This document shows, in pieces, positions 7,196-14,516 of a stretch of DNA of 24,340 nt. This DNA is from CAADGL01 sp964643885 (GTDB lineage Bacteria; Planctomycetota; Phycisphaerae; UBA1845; Fen-1342). The stretch lies in the NCBI GenBank assembly GCA_964643885.1, contig CAZXUI010000073.1:1-24340 (forward strand). The letters run 5' to 3'. Positions within the stretch are counted from its first letter, which is position 1. Each line of letters starts with the position of its first letter. Made by a program: the position numbers and the translations under genes. The notes below the pieces were generated by a model. It saw only the letters and a program-made list of their open reading frames with translations, made no database searches and was not told the origin of the DNA.

Positions 7196-7331
7196 GACCC
7201 GCCGCTCGGCGCGGCGGGTTCTGATGCGCGACCCGCCGCTCGGCACGGCGGGTTCTGATGCGCGACCCGCCGCTCGGCGCGGCGGGTTCTGATGCGCGAC
7301 CCGCCGCTCGGCGCGGCGGGGTTTGATGCGA
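7196..7331 (+). repeat. Four tandem 34-bp hairpin units
   Basis: Units start at 7196, 7230, 7264 and 7298. Each has arms CCCGCCGC/GCGGCGGG around a TCGGC loop, then TTCTGATGCGC. The second unit has one base change (A in the right arm), and the last has GGTTTGAT in place of GTTCTGAT. The array lies between two convergent genes, where it could end transcription from both sides, but there is no T run. There are no unique spacers, so it is not CRISPR. Confidence 0.93.
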
Positions 7332-7360
7332 GCGACGTGAGAAGTCCGGCCGGCGCCGTC

Positions 7361-8668
7361 TCAGTTCGGCCGCAGCGGGTCCCCGGCCGACGCCGCGGCC
7401 AGCGTCTGCTCCGCCCGGCGCAGCACCTCATCGACGAACGCGTCCAGCGAACCGATCGTGGCCCGCTCGGCCAGGCTGAGGACGTAGTCCGCCAGCGTCT
7501 CGTTGAACTTGCGCTCCCCCAGCTCGGCCCGAATCTGCGCCTGGGCCTCGGAGAACGGCACCCGCCGCTCGGGCTGCACCTGACCGCAGCCCACGATGTA
7601 CCACCCCGTCTCCGTTTCGACCGGTTCAGTAAACCGCCCGCTCCCCAGCTCGAACACGCGCCGGCTCAGCTCGTCGTAAGGCGGCTGAAGCGGCCGGCCG
7701 ATCATCCCCCACGAACCGCCGGTCTCCGCCTGGATGGCCAGCGAATACTCTCGGGCGACGTCGGCGAAGGGCCGCTGCGAGAGCGCCTCATGCGCCGCCC
7801 GGATGTGCCGCACCGCCTGGAGCCGCGCGTTGGCCTTCTGCGGCCCACTCGCCGACGAGAGCGTCACGCTCGGCGGCAGGAAGCGCTCGAAGGGCGCCTC
7901 GATCAGCAGCAGCTCGCGCATCTGCGGCGAGGCGAATCTCTCCGGATTCTCACGGTAATACTCGAGTAGCTCGTCGCGCCGCACGAACACCTGCGGCATG
8001 AACATCTCGCGGGCGTACTGCCGCACCACGATCTGCCGCTTGAGAAGCTGCTTGAGCTGATCGACCGTCAGCCCGTTCTCGGCCACGTACAGCTCCAGCC
8101 GGGCCTTGCTGCCGCCGAAGCGCGTGGCCACGAAGCGCTCGAACTCCTCCGCCGCGACCCGCTCCATCGCCTCGCGCTGCTGATCCGAAAGCTGGCCCAG
8201 CGCCTTCTCGTAGACCAGGATCGAGCCGATCTCCTGCTGCACGTAGCGGCGGATCAGACGCTTGCCGTGCTCCGTGAAGCCCGCACGCGTCTGGCTCTTG
8301 CGCAGCTCCTCCAGCTCCGTGCCCAGAATGTAGATCACCTCGCCGGCCGTCAGGACCGACTCGTTGATCATCAGGATGTCGCTTTGCAGCGCACCTGGCG
8401 GCGCGACGAGCGGCTCACGCCGCGCCGGCGCCGAGGCGATGGCCGGCTCGGCCGCGAGGATCAGGGACGTATCCGCCGGCGTCACCTGCCCGCTGTCGAG
8501 CAGCGCCTGGCGCTCTGCGGCGAGCTGCTCCTGCGACTTGAGCACCGGCCGCCGGGCATCCGGCGGGGGCGGGCGGTCTTCGGCCTCGTCCCGGCCGGTG
8601 CAGCCGGCCAGCCCGAGCAGACCGGGCACTGCTGCGGCCGAGAGCAGCCATCGACGCAGATCAGGCAT
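7361..8668 (-). CDS. Parvulin-type peptidyl-prolyl isomerase lipoprotein
   Basis: This 435-residue envelope protein starts with a lipoprotein signal peptide (GLLGLAGC, lipid-modified Cys23). A long helical, SurA-like N-terminal domain follows (about 95-245, including EVIYILGTELEELR and VDQLKQLLKRQIVVRQYAREMF). A PpiC/rotamase domain covers about 247-365 (MRELLLIEAPF, FADVAREYSL, GGSWGMIGR, VFELGSGRFTEPVETETGWYIV). The C-terminal helix may complete the chaperone cradle. It should assist folding of exported proteins. The ATG at 8668 has GAGG about six bases upstream, and the start overlaps the rsfS stop by 8 bases, indicating coupling. It may pair functionally with the HtrA-like protease across the repeat array, but they are on opposite strands. 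Confidence 0.9.
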   Translation of the reverse strand: MPDLRRWLLSAAAVPGLLGLAGCTGRDEAEDRPPPPDARRPVLKSQEQLAAERQALLDSGQVTPADTSLILAAEPAIASAPARREPLVAPPGALQSDILMINESVLTAGEVIYILGTELEELRKSQTRAGFTEHGKRLIRRYVQQEIGSILVYEKALGQLSDQQREAMERVAAEEFERFVATRFGGSKARLELYVAENGLTVDQLKQLLKRQIVVRQYAREMFMPQVFVRRDELLEYYRENPERFASPQMRELLLIEAPFERFLPPSVTLSSASGPQKANARLQAVRHIRAAHEALSQRPFADVAREYSLAIQAETGGSWGMIGRPLQPPYDELSRRVFELGSGRFTEPVETETGWYIVGCGQVQPERRVPFSEAQAQIRAELGERKFNETLADYVLSLAERATIGSLDAFVDEVLRRAEQTLAAASAGDPLRPN

Positions 8669-9092
8669 CGCTCGCCTCGGTGTTCTCACCGTTCGCTTCG
8701 AGTTGCCAGGGCACGCGGCGCGCATCGCCCCACAGGCCGTCGAGATCGTAGTAGCTGCGGTGCTCGCGGTCGAACAGGTGAACGACCACGTCGACGTAGT
8801 CGGCCAGCAGCCAGCTCGCGCTGCGGCGGTCCAGCGGCGTGAGCAGCGAGCGCTTGATGCCCGCGGCGTACTCATCGATCCGCTCGAGCGCCGCCCGCAT
8901 CTGCCGCTCGGAAGTGCCCGTGCCGAGCACGAAGAAGTCCGCGACGGAGCTCAGCCCGCGCAGATCGAGGACGACGACGTCCTCTGTGCGATGGTCCGCG
9001 GCGAGCCGCGCCACCGCGATGGCGAACTCGAGCGCCTCGGCCTGTGCGGCGCGCAGTTTCTCGGCGACATGATGTGGTTGAGAGAGCGACAT
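8661..9092 (-). CDS. rsfS: Ribosome silencing factor RsfS
   Basis: RsfS (RsfA/Iojap family, DUF143) binds ribosomal protein uL14 and blocks joining of the 30S and 50S subunits when nutrients are scarce. The 143-residue protein shows the family core VVVLDLRGLSSVADFFVLGTG, then SERQMRAALERI and DYVDVVVHLFDREHRSYYDLDGLWGDA. Length fits the family. I favour the ATG at 9092, although its ribosome site is weak (CGAG); a TTG at 9128 would add 12 residues. It lies 44 bases after hppA on the same strand and overlaps the isomerase gene by 8 bases. Confidence 0.95.
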   Translation of the reverse strand: MSLSQPHHVAEKLRAAQAEALEFAIAVARLAADHRTEDVVVLDLRGLSSVADFFVLGTGTSERQMRAALERIDEYAAGIKRSLLTPLDRRSASWLLADYVDVVVHLFDREHRSYYDLDGLWGDARRVPWQLEANGENTEASDA

Positions 9093-9136
9093 CGGCTCGA
9101 TTGTACGCAATCCGACTCGATCGCCCAAGGCGCGGA

Positions 9137-11893
9137 CTACTCCAGCCCCAACGCCGCACCGATGATCGGCGAGTACTTCACGATCAGGCCGGCGAACACG
9201 ACCGAGACGATCGAGATCAGCTTGATCAGGATGTTCAGCGACGGCCCGGAGGTATCCTTGAACGGATCGCCCACCGTATCGCCCACGACGCCCGCCTTGT
9301 GCGCCGGCGAGCCCTTGCCGCCGTGATGCCCCGCCTCAATGTACTTCTTGGCGTTGTCCCACGCTCCGCCCGCGTTGGCCATGAAGATCGCGATCGCGAA
9401 GCCCGAGGCCAGCCCGCCGATCAGCAGGCCGATCACGCCGGCCACGCCGAGGACCAGCCCCGCGAGAATCGGAATGACGATCGCCAGCAGCGCCGGCACG
9501 ATCATCTCCCGCTGCGCCCCGGCCGTGGAGATCGCCACGCACTCGCCGTACTGCGGATACTGCACGCCCTCGAACTCGATCTTGGTCGGCCAGCGCTGCG
9601 GATCGGCGATCTCCTCTTCGCTCATGCCGCTGGCGCGGAAAGCCTCGCGCATCTTGCCGAACTGGCGGCGGCACTCGTTCATCATGCGATACGCCGCCCG
9701 TCCGACCGCGCTCATCGTCAGCGCACAGAAGACGAACGACAGCAGCGTGCCGAAGAAGATGCCGCCGATGACGCGCGGGTTCATCAGCGTCACGTCGTAG
9801 AACGTCATCATGTCGCGGATCGACGCCTGGTCCGCCCTGGCCATGCGGAAGCGGAACGTCGTCCCGGCCGCACCGCCCTCGCCGGGCAGCGCCAGCGACG
9901 CCATCCACGACTGGTTCTGATCGTCCCAATCGCTGAGCGTCGCCCGCAGGCGCTCGCCCGAATGGCCGCTCCAGTATTCATCCAGTTGCCGCTGCTTGGT
10001 CGCGCTCATCAGGGCGAATCCGCCGACGACGTCGCGGCCGCGCTCGACGTCGTTGGCCACCTTCAGGCTCCCCTCCGGCCCGGCGATGGCCCACTTGCGG
10101 TAGCCCTCGTAGTAGGCCGTGACTTCCGCCGGCTGCGCGATCCCCGCCTCCTGAAACCAGGCCGCAGCCTGCGTCGTCTGCTGCTGCTGCACCACCTGCA
10201 CATACGCCGCCAGCAGCGCCAGCGCCGTCAGCGCCGCCGAGCCGATCGCAAAACCCTTGCCCGTCGCGGCCGTCGTATTGCCGAGCGAATCCAGCATGTC
10301 CGTCCGCTGCCGCACGTGCTTGGGCTGGCCGCTCATCTCCGCGTTGCCGCCCGCATTGTCGGCGATCGGGCCGTACGCATCCGTCGCCAGCGTGATGCCC
10401 AGCGTGCTGAGCATGCCGACGGCCGCGGTGCCGACGCCGAACAACCCGAGCACGAAGTCTCGCCCGCCGCCCGCGAAGCCGAACGCACACAGAATCGCCG
10501 CGACGATCGTCACCAGCGGAATCCACGTGCTCATCATGCCCTCGGCGATGCCCGCGATGATGACCGTCGCGGGCCCGGTATTGGCCTGCTCGCTGATCCG
10601 CTGCGTCGGAGAATGCTCGTAGCTCGTGTAGTATTCCGTGCCCCAGGCGATCACCAGGCCGGCCAGCAGACCCGAAACGATCGAGCCCCACAGACCCAGC
10701 CAGCTCACGCCCTTGGCCGCGAAGTCGCTGCCGCCGACCAGGAAATAGAGCAGCGCCAGCGAGCCCAGCACGATCAGCGCCGAGCTGCCCCACACGCCCA
10801 TGTGCAGGCTCTTGAGGAGCTGGGCGAAGGTCGCGTCCTCCCGTGTCTTGACCATGAAGACCCCGGCGATCGAGCACAGAATCCCCAGCCCCGCCAGGCA
10901 CACCGGTACGACCGTCAGGCTCATCGCCTGCGCGGCCGAGAGTTGCAGCGACAGCGCCGCGGCCGCCCCCAGCGCCAGGCTCGACAAAATCGATCCATAG
11001 TACGACTCGTACAGGTCCGCCCCCATGCCCGCCACGTCGCCCACGTTGTCGCCGACGTTGTCCGCGATCGTCGCCGGGTTGCGCGGGTCGTCCTCCGGAA
11101 TGCCCGCCTCGACCTTGCCGACCAGGTCCGCGCCGACATCCGCCGCCTTCGTGTAAATGCCCCCGCCTACACGCGCGAACAGCGCCTGCGTGCTGGCGCC
11201 CATGCCGTAGCTCAGCATGATCACCGTCAGGTCCTGGAGCGCGATCTTCGTGAACGAATTGAAGGCGAAGAACCAGAACGAAACGTCGAGCAGCGCGAAG
11301 CCGACGACCACCAGCCCCATCACCGCGCCGGATCGAAACGCCACCGTCAGCCCGTCATTGAGCGACACCTTCGCCGCCGCGGCCGTCCGGGCCGACGCAT
11401 ACGTCGCCGTCCGCATGCCGAACCAGCCGCACAGACCCGACAAAAAGCCCGCGACCGGCACGCCCACCACCGACCACGTCGGCTGGAGGTGCAGCCCGAA
11501 GCTCATCCACGCCAGCAGCGCAACGATCACCACGAAGACGATCGCGACGATCTTGTACTGCCGCACCAGATACGCCATCGCGCCCTCGCGGACGTGCCCG
11601 GCGATCTCCTTCATCAGCGGCTCGCCTTCGTCCCGCGTCAGAAGCTGCGCGTAGTACATGCGGGCCATCACCAGCGCCGCCACGCCCGCCAGCGGCGCGA
11701 TCCACCATACCAGCGGAATGCCCGCCCGCGACGATTCGCCGCCGGACGCCGTGCCCGCATCCGTCGCCTGAGCAACGATCGGCGGCGCTGCCGCGCCATC
11801 GAACCAGACGACGGCCGCATCGGCCGCAACGGCACCCATGAACAGAACCGAAACCAGGAAAACGAGATTGCGGAGGGGGTCGGACCGTGTCAC
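9137..11893 (-). CDS. hppA: Membrane-bound ion-translocating pyrophosphatase
   Basis: This enzyme hydrolyses pyrophosphate and pumps H+ or Na+ across a membrane. Numbering from a TTG five codons upstream, the family motifs are GGGIYTKAADVGADLVGKVE (248-267), DNVGDNVGD (283-291), DAYGPIADNAGGNAEM (510-525) and GDTVGDPFKDTSGPS (876-890). About 16 hydrophobic helices are spread through the protein. Ala and Gly in GNTTAATGKG (543-552) are the residues of the K+-dependent subfamily; independent enzymes have Lys and Thr there. At about 918 residues it is long for the family. Much of the excess is a hydrophilic insert at about 575-705 after helix 12, plus a hydrophobic N-terminal extension. GTG at 11893 is chosen because GGAG lies nine bases upstream. 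Pumped ion is not decidable by eye. Confidence 0.96.
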   Translation of the reverse strand: MTRSDPLRNLVFLVSVLFMGAVAADAAVVWFDGAAAPPIVAQATDAGTASGGESSRAGIPLVWWIAPLAGVAALVMARMYYAQLLTRDEGEPLMKEIAGHVREGAMAYLVRQYKIVAIVFVVIVALLAWMSFGLHLQPTWSVVGVPVAGFLSGLCGWFGMRTATYASARTAAAAKVSLNDGLTVAFRSGAVMGLVVVGFALLDVSFWFFAFNSFTKIALQDLTVIMLSYGMGASTQALFARVGGGIYTKAADVGADLVGKVEAGIPEDDPRNPATIADNVGDNVGDVAGMGADLYESYYGSILSSLALGAAAALSLQLSAAQAMSLTVVPVCLAGLGILCSIAGVFMVKTREDATFAQLLKSLHMGVWGSSALIVLGSLALLYFLVGGSDFAAKGVSWLGLWGSIVSGLLAGLVIAWGTEYYTSYEHSPTQRISEQANTGPATVIIAGIAEGMMSTWIPLVTIVAAILCAFGFAGGGRDFVLGLFGVGTAAVGMLSTLGITLATDAYGPIADNAGGNAEMSGQPKHVRQRTDMLDSLGNTTAATGKGFAIGSAALTALALLAAYVQVVQQQQTTQAAAWFQEAGIAQPAEVTAYYEGYRKWAIAGPEGSLKVANDVERGRDVVGGFALMSATKQRQLDEYWSGHSGERLRATLSDWDDQNQSWMASLALPGEGGAAGTTFRFRMARADQASIRDMMTFYDVTLMNPRVIGGIFFGTLLSFVFCALTMSAVGRAAYRMMNECRRQFGKMREAFRASGMSEEEIADPQRWPTKIEFEGVQYPQYGECVAISTAGAQREMIVPALLAIVIPILAGLVLGVAGVIGLLIGGLASGFAIAIFMANAGGAWDNAKKYIEAGHHGGKGSPAHKAGVVGDTVGDPFKDTSGPSLNILIKLISIVSVVFAGLIVKYSPIIGAALGLE

Positions 11894-11998
11894 GCCAACA
11901 AGCTCCAAACAGGTTCAGCGGGCGAAGTCAGAGGGTATCATGCGCTACGCTGTCGGCCGCCCCGCGCCAGTGATTGCGGCTCGTCCAGCGAGCGCGAC

Positions 11999-12026
11999 AG
12001 TCTACGCGATCTGTGACGCGTGACAA
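11999..12026 (-). promoter_or_regulatory. Candidate promoter of the hppA-rsfS-ppiC unit
   Basis: Read on the minus strand, TTGTCA (12026-12021) is followed by a 16-base spacer and TAGACT (12004-11999). This predicts a start near 11992 and a leader of roughly 100 bases to the GTG at 11893. The -35 matches five of six consensus positions and the -10 four of six. No alternative of equal quality is seen closer to the gene. Confidence 0.4.
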
Positions 12027-12076
12027 GCACCGCGGGCCGTCGCCCATCGAGGCCGCCGCGTACCGAAGGCCGGCAA

Positions 12077-12148
12077 CCGCCGGAACCGCGTCCGGCGGGG
12101 CGTCGCGCTGGCTCGTCTGATCGGGGGAGGGAATGGCCGGTGCCGGCC
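12077..12148 (-). terminator. Hairpins downstream of rpsU, possible terminator
   Basis: Two GC-rich stem-loops follow the rpsU stop in its direction: GGCCGG/CCGGCC at 12135-12148, and CCGCCGG/CCGGCGG at 12077-12098 with an 8-base loop. Neither has a U run, so classical intrinsic termination is uncertain. Confidence 0.3.
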
Positions 12149-12153
12149 GGCCG

Positions 12154-12336
12154 CTACTGCTCGCGTGCGATTCGCTTCAGAGCCTTTCGGGCCTTGCGGC
12201 GGCGACGCTCGGAGGGCTTCTCATAATAGCTGTTGCGCTTGATATCGCGCGTCAGCCCTTCCTTCTCACACAGCTTCTTGAAACGTCGCACCATCTGGTC
12301 GATCGACTCGTTACTGCGAACCTTCACCCGAATCAT
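12154..12336 (-). CDS. rpsU: 30S ribosomal protein bS21
   Basis: A 60-residue basic protein with the bS21 pattern: MIRVKVRSNESIDQMVRRFK, then CEKEGLTRDIKRNSYYEKPS and an Arg/Lys-rich helix RRRRKARKALKRIA. bS21 sits near the anti-Shine-Dalgarno end of 16S rRNA and influences initiation. AGGTG lies just upstream of the ATG. The gene stands alone with its own promoter (12413-12440), and hppA follows on the same strand after about 260 bases. Confidence 0.97.
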   Translation of the reverse strand: MIRVKVRSNESIDQMVRRFKKLCEKEGLTRDIKRNSYYEKPSERRRRKARKALKRIAREQ

Positions 12337-12412
12337 GCACACCTGGCCCGTTGCTGATGACCGTAAGCCGTGTCCGGGCCGCCCGTTGCAGTCCGGACCG
12401 TCGAGAATCACC

Positions 12413-12440
12413 ATCTTACCCGCCCGCGGGGGACTTTCAA
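12413..12440 (-). promoter_or_regulatory. Sigma70-type promoter of rpsU
   Basis: On the minus strand TTGAAA (12440-12435), a 16-base spacer and TAAGAT (12418-12413) predict initiation near 12406 and a leader of about 70 bases. The leader contains an inverted repeat, GTCCGG/CCGGAC (12372-12377 with 12393-12398), which could matter for control of bS21; this is inference. The remainder of 12337-12651 shows no gene. Confidence 0.5.
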
Positions 12441-12651
12441 GCGGCTCGCGCCGCGCCGAGAACGGTTTCGCGGCCTCCGCATCGGCCGCCGGCGCACCGC
12501 GAACCGGCCCGCGGTGCGGCCGCAGCGGCCCCCCCACCCTCGTGCTCCATCGGCCGAATGCGCCCGGCCATTGACGCCCGCCATGAACGGCCCGATAGTG
12601 TCGCACCGATTTCGACCCGCAATGGACCTTCGCTTGCGAGGTGTTTCGTCG

Positions 12652-12816
12652 ATGAAAAAGCTGCTCTTCTCGCGCTGGACGCTCGGCCTGCTCACCGCCG
12701 GCGCCCTCTTTCAGATTCCCGCATGCTCCGATGTCGCCAGCGGTGTGACCGCCGTCGCCACGGTCGTGACGGCCGGCGCTGCCCTGTACATTGTGGACCG
12801 GATTGTCCGCAACTAG
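12652..12816 (+). CDS. Tiny lipoprotein-like protein (54 aa)
   Basis: The frame from the ATG at 12652 has a classic basic-hydrophobic signal sequence (MKKLLFSRWTLGLLTAGALF) ending IPAC, a plausible lipobox with Cys25. A mostly hydrophobic stretch (VTAVATVVTAGAALYIVDRIV) and RN follow. The product would be a lipid-anchored peptide with a second membrane-seeking segment. GAGG lies about 12 bases upstream, slightly far. The frame upstream is open but low-complexity, so I use this ATG. Function unknown. Confidence 0.65.
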   Translation: MKKLLFSRWTLGLLTAGALFQIPACSDVASGVTAVATVVTAGAALYIVDRIVRN

Positions 12817-12923
12817 CGGGCTCGCCGCGGCCGGTAAAGCAGGTCGACGACACCTCGCCCGGTTGCCCTGCCGACGGCTTCTCGCGTCGGCCGGACCTTG
12901 CCCGGCAGCGCAGGCACCCACAA

Positions 12924-13018
12924 TCGGGTGGTACGGGCGTCCTCGCCCGTCCGCATTCAGGTGGTACGGGCGTCCCGGCCCGTCCTCATTCGGGTGGTAC
13001 GGGCGTCCTCGCCCGTTC
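12924..13018. repeat. Three tandem 33-bp hairpin units
   Basis: Units start at 12924, 12957 and 12990. Each reads TCGGGTGGT (TCAGGTGGT in the second), then the hairpin ACGGGCG-TCCT-CGCCCGT, then a short variable linker. The middle unit has TCCCGGCCCGT and a weaker stem. Nothing else supportable fills 12817-13215 except a TATACT -10-like box at 13147-13152 (weak -35), about 65 bases before the next gene. Confidence 0.88.
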
Positions 13019-13215
13019 CCTGCCGCCTGTAGCCTCGCCCCATTCCCCGGCCACCGCCCCGCCCCGCCCCGCCCCGTGCCGACTCCGCGGCGCTCGGGAG
13101 CGATCCCGCAGGCCCCCTGCCGCGGTGCACCCTCCGCGGGCGTCCCTATACTGTTCCGATGAGAATGTAGACGCTCGCCGTCCAGTTTCGGCGGCCGGGC
13201 CGGAGTCGGACCGCG

Positions 13216-13920
13216 ATGCCCTATCGAAACATGACCATCGAGGAGCTCGCCCGCCACATCGGCATGGATGCGCGCGAGATCAAGCGCCTGGCCGACAAGG
13301 GCGTGCTCCCCGGCCAGATGATCGCCGGCCAGTGGCGGTTCAACCGCGTCCGCATGCTCGAATGGCTTCAGAGTGAGATCCACACCCTCGAGCCCGCCCA
13401 GATTCAACGGCTCGAGCGGGCCGTCTCCGATGTGCCGGATGAGGCGATTTTCGAGTCCCTGCTGCCGCTCGAAGCCATCGACATGAACCTGCCCGCCCGC
13501 TCGCGCGCGTCGGTTTTGCGTGAGCTGATCGGCCTGGCGGAGCGCTCAGGCCTCGTCTACGACCGCGACGGCCTGATCGACGCGCTCGAGCAGCGCGAGG
13601 CGTTGTCGCCCACGGCCCTGCCGAAGGGCCTCGCCTTCCCGCACCCGCGCCTCCCCATGCCCTACGCGACCGCCGAGCCGCTGCTTTGCCTGGCCCGCGT
13701 TCCGGCCGGAATCGCCTTCGGCGCACCCGACGGGCGTCTGACCGACCTGTTCGTGCTGATCATCAGCCACGAGGAGCGGCAGCACCTCCAGGTGCTCGCG
13801 CGGCTGGCGCTCGCCTTCAACTCGGACCTGCCGGACCGCCTGCGGGAGCTCGAGGATTCCGCCGAGGTGCTGGCGGTGTTGCTGGGGGCGGAGGCGGAGC
13901 TGCTCAAGCGCCGCCGCTGA
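13216..13920 (+). CDS. Helix-turn-helix protein fused to a PTS EIIA (PtsN-like) domain
   Basis: Residues 5-55 form an excisionase/MerR-like DNA-binding domain (MTIEELARHIGMDAREIKRL, GVLPGQMIAGQWRFNRVRMLEWL). Residues about 80-230 are a fructose/nitrogen-type PTS EIIA domain with the phosphorylatable His143 in GLAFPHPRLP (compare GxAxPHxR in PtsN). It should be a cytoplasmic regulator whose phosphorylation state controls DNA or protein binding, rather than a sugar transporter component; no EIIB, EIIC, HPr or EI gene lies in the window. The C-terminus is LLKRRR. The start has GGAG about 12 bases upstream. Confidence 0.88.
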   Translation: MPYRNMTIEELARHIGMDAREIKRLADKGVLPGQMIAGQWRFNRVRMLEWLQSEIHTLEPAQIQRLERAVSDVPDEAIFESLLPLEAIDMNLPARSRASVLRELIGLAERSGLVYDRDGLIDALEQREALSPTALPKGLAFPHPRLPMPYATAEPLLCLARVPAGIAFGAPDGRLTDLFVLIISHEERQHLQVLARLALAFNSDLPDRLRELEDSAEVLAVLLGAEAELLKRRR

Positions 13921-14040
13921 GCCGCCGCCGCGGAGCCGTGGCCGCTGACCTGCCGCCGCGGAACCGTGGCCGCGGAACCGTGGCCGCGGAGCTGCCGCCG
14001 CGGAGGCGTGGCCGCGGAGGCGTGGCCGCTGAGTCGCCGC
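13921..14040. repeat. CCGCGG-rich 14-bp tandem repeat behind the PTS gene
   Basis: Irregular tandem units of 14 bp, CCGCGGAACCGTGG and CCGCGGAGGCGTGG, alternate with CTGCCG interruptions. The array starts directly at the stop codon of the HTH-EIIA gene. The CCGCGG palindrome recurs many times. No open frame here looks coding. Confidence 0.75.
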
Positions 14041-14084
14041 CGCTGCCCCGCCGCCAGCAAGGCACGGCGGCCGCCCGGCTCATC

Positions 14085-14113
14085 TTGACGACCCGCGGGG
14101 GGCTTCATAGGAT
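14085..14113 (+). promoter_or_regulatory. Promoter of the tRNA pair
   Basis: TTGACG (14085-14090), a 17-base spacer and TAGGAT (14108-14113) form a near-consensus sigma70-type promoter. Initiation would fall near 14120, about 64 bases before tRNA-Leu. Confidence 0.55.
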
Positions 14114-14183
14114 GACCTGCTTGCGGCGGCGCGCCGGCCTCGCCTTCAGCGAGCGGGTCGTGCTGTCGTGGGCCCACCCACTC

Positions 14184-14267
14184 GCGCGGGTGGCGGAACT
14201 GGCAGACGCGCCAGCTTGAGGGGCTGGTGAGGGCAACCTCGTGCAGGTTCAAGTCCTGTCCCGCGCA
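14184..14267 (+). tRNA. tRNA-Leu (anticodon GAG)
   Basis: Acceptor arms GCGCGGG (14184-14190) and CCCGCGC (14260-14266) pair perfectly. The anticodon stem CCAGC/GCTGG encloses TTGAGGG, giving anticodon GAG. A long variable arm (GTGAGGGCAACCTC) marks a class II tRNA. The T loop is TTCAAGT. CCA is not encoded. Confidence 0.97.
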
Positions 14268-14323
14268 TTGGCGGCGGTTCCGTCGCGGCCGACGGCCACG
14301 ATGATTTCGCCGAGCGGCATGCA

Positions 14324-14397
14324 GCACCCCTAGCTCAATTGGACAGAGCATCGGTCTACGGAACCGAAGGTTGCTGGTTCGAATCCAGCGGGGTGCG
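14324..14397 (+). tRNA. tRNA-Arg (anticodon ACG)
   Basis: Acceptor arms GCACCCC and GGGGTGC pair perfectly. The D arm is GCTC...GAGC, the anticodon stem TCGGT/ACCGA encloses CTACGGA (anticodon ACG, normally edited to ICG), and the T arm is GCTGG-TTCGAAT-CCAGC. It lies 56 bases after tRNA-Leu and is probably co-transcribed. CCA is not encoded. Confidence 0.97.
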
Positions 14398-14480
14398 GTT
14401 CCCCTTCAACTCCATTCGACGCTCCCCGGCGGTTCGAGCTCGCCGCGCGGCAGCGGTTCCCGCCGCCGCGTGACATTCCG

Positions 14481-14510
14481 TTGACGCATCCGCCGCCGCG
14501 CCGCGATACT
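14481..14510 (+). promoter_or_regulatory. Promoter placing the start at the hydroxylase ATG
   Basis: TTGACG (14481-14486), an 18-base spacer and GATACT (14505-14510) put the likely initiation base at or within a base or two of the ATG at 14517. No Shine-Dalgarno sequence precedes that ATG, so the message may be leaderless. Confidence 0.4.
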
Positions 14511-14516
14511 CCGAGC

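Noticed and set aside
7196..7331. CRISPR array
   Set aside because: The 34-bp units abut each other without unique spacers, and no cas gene is present.
7085..7360. Classical intrinsic terminators between the convergent genes
   Set aside because: The hairpins are strong but lack T runs on either strand, so I list them as repeats.
9137..11893. Decision between H+ and Na+ pumping
   Set aside because: Only K+ dependence can be read (Ala/Gly in GNTTAATGKG). The gate residues visible to me do not separate the ion classes.
9044..12016. Very long open frame antisense to the pyrophosphatase
   Set aside because: It is His/Arg/Asp-rich shadow translation of a GC-rich gene. The opposite strand has all family motifs. 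The same holds for the long frame antisense to 5273-7084.
12154..13407. Long minus-strand frame including rpsU
   Set aside because: Only the last 60 codons match bS21. The upstream part is low-complexity, runs through repeats and overlaps a real plus-strand gene start.
14184..14397. tRNA-associated integration site
   Set aside because: I found no duplicated tRNA 3' end, integrase or composition change next to the tRNAs.
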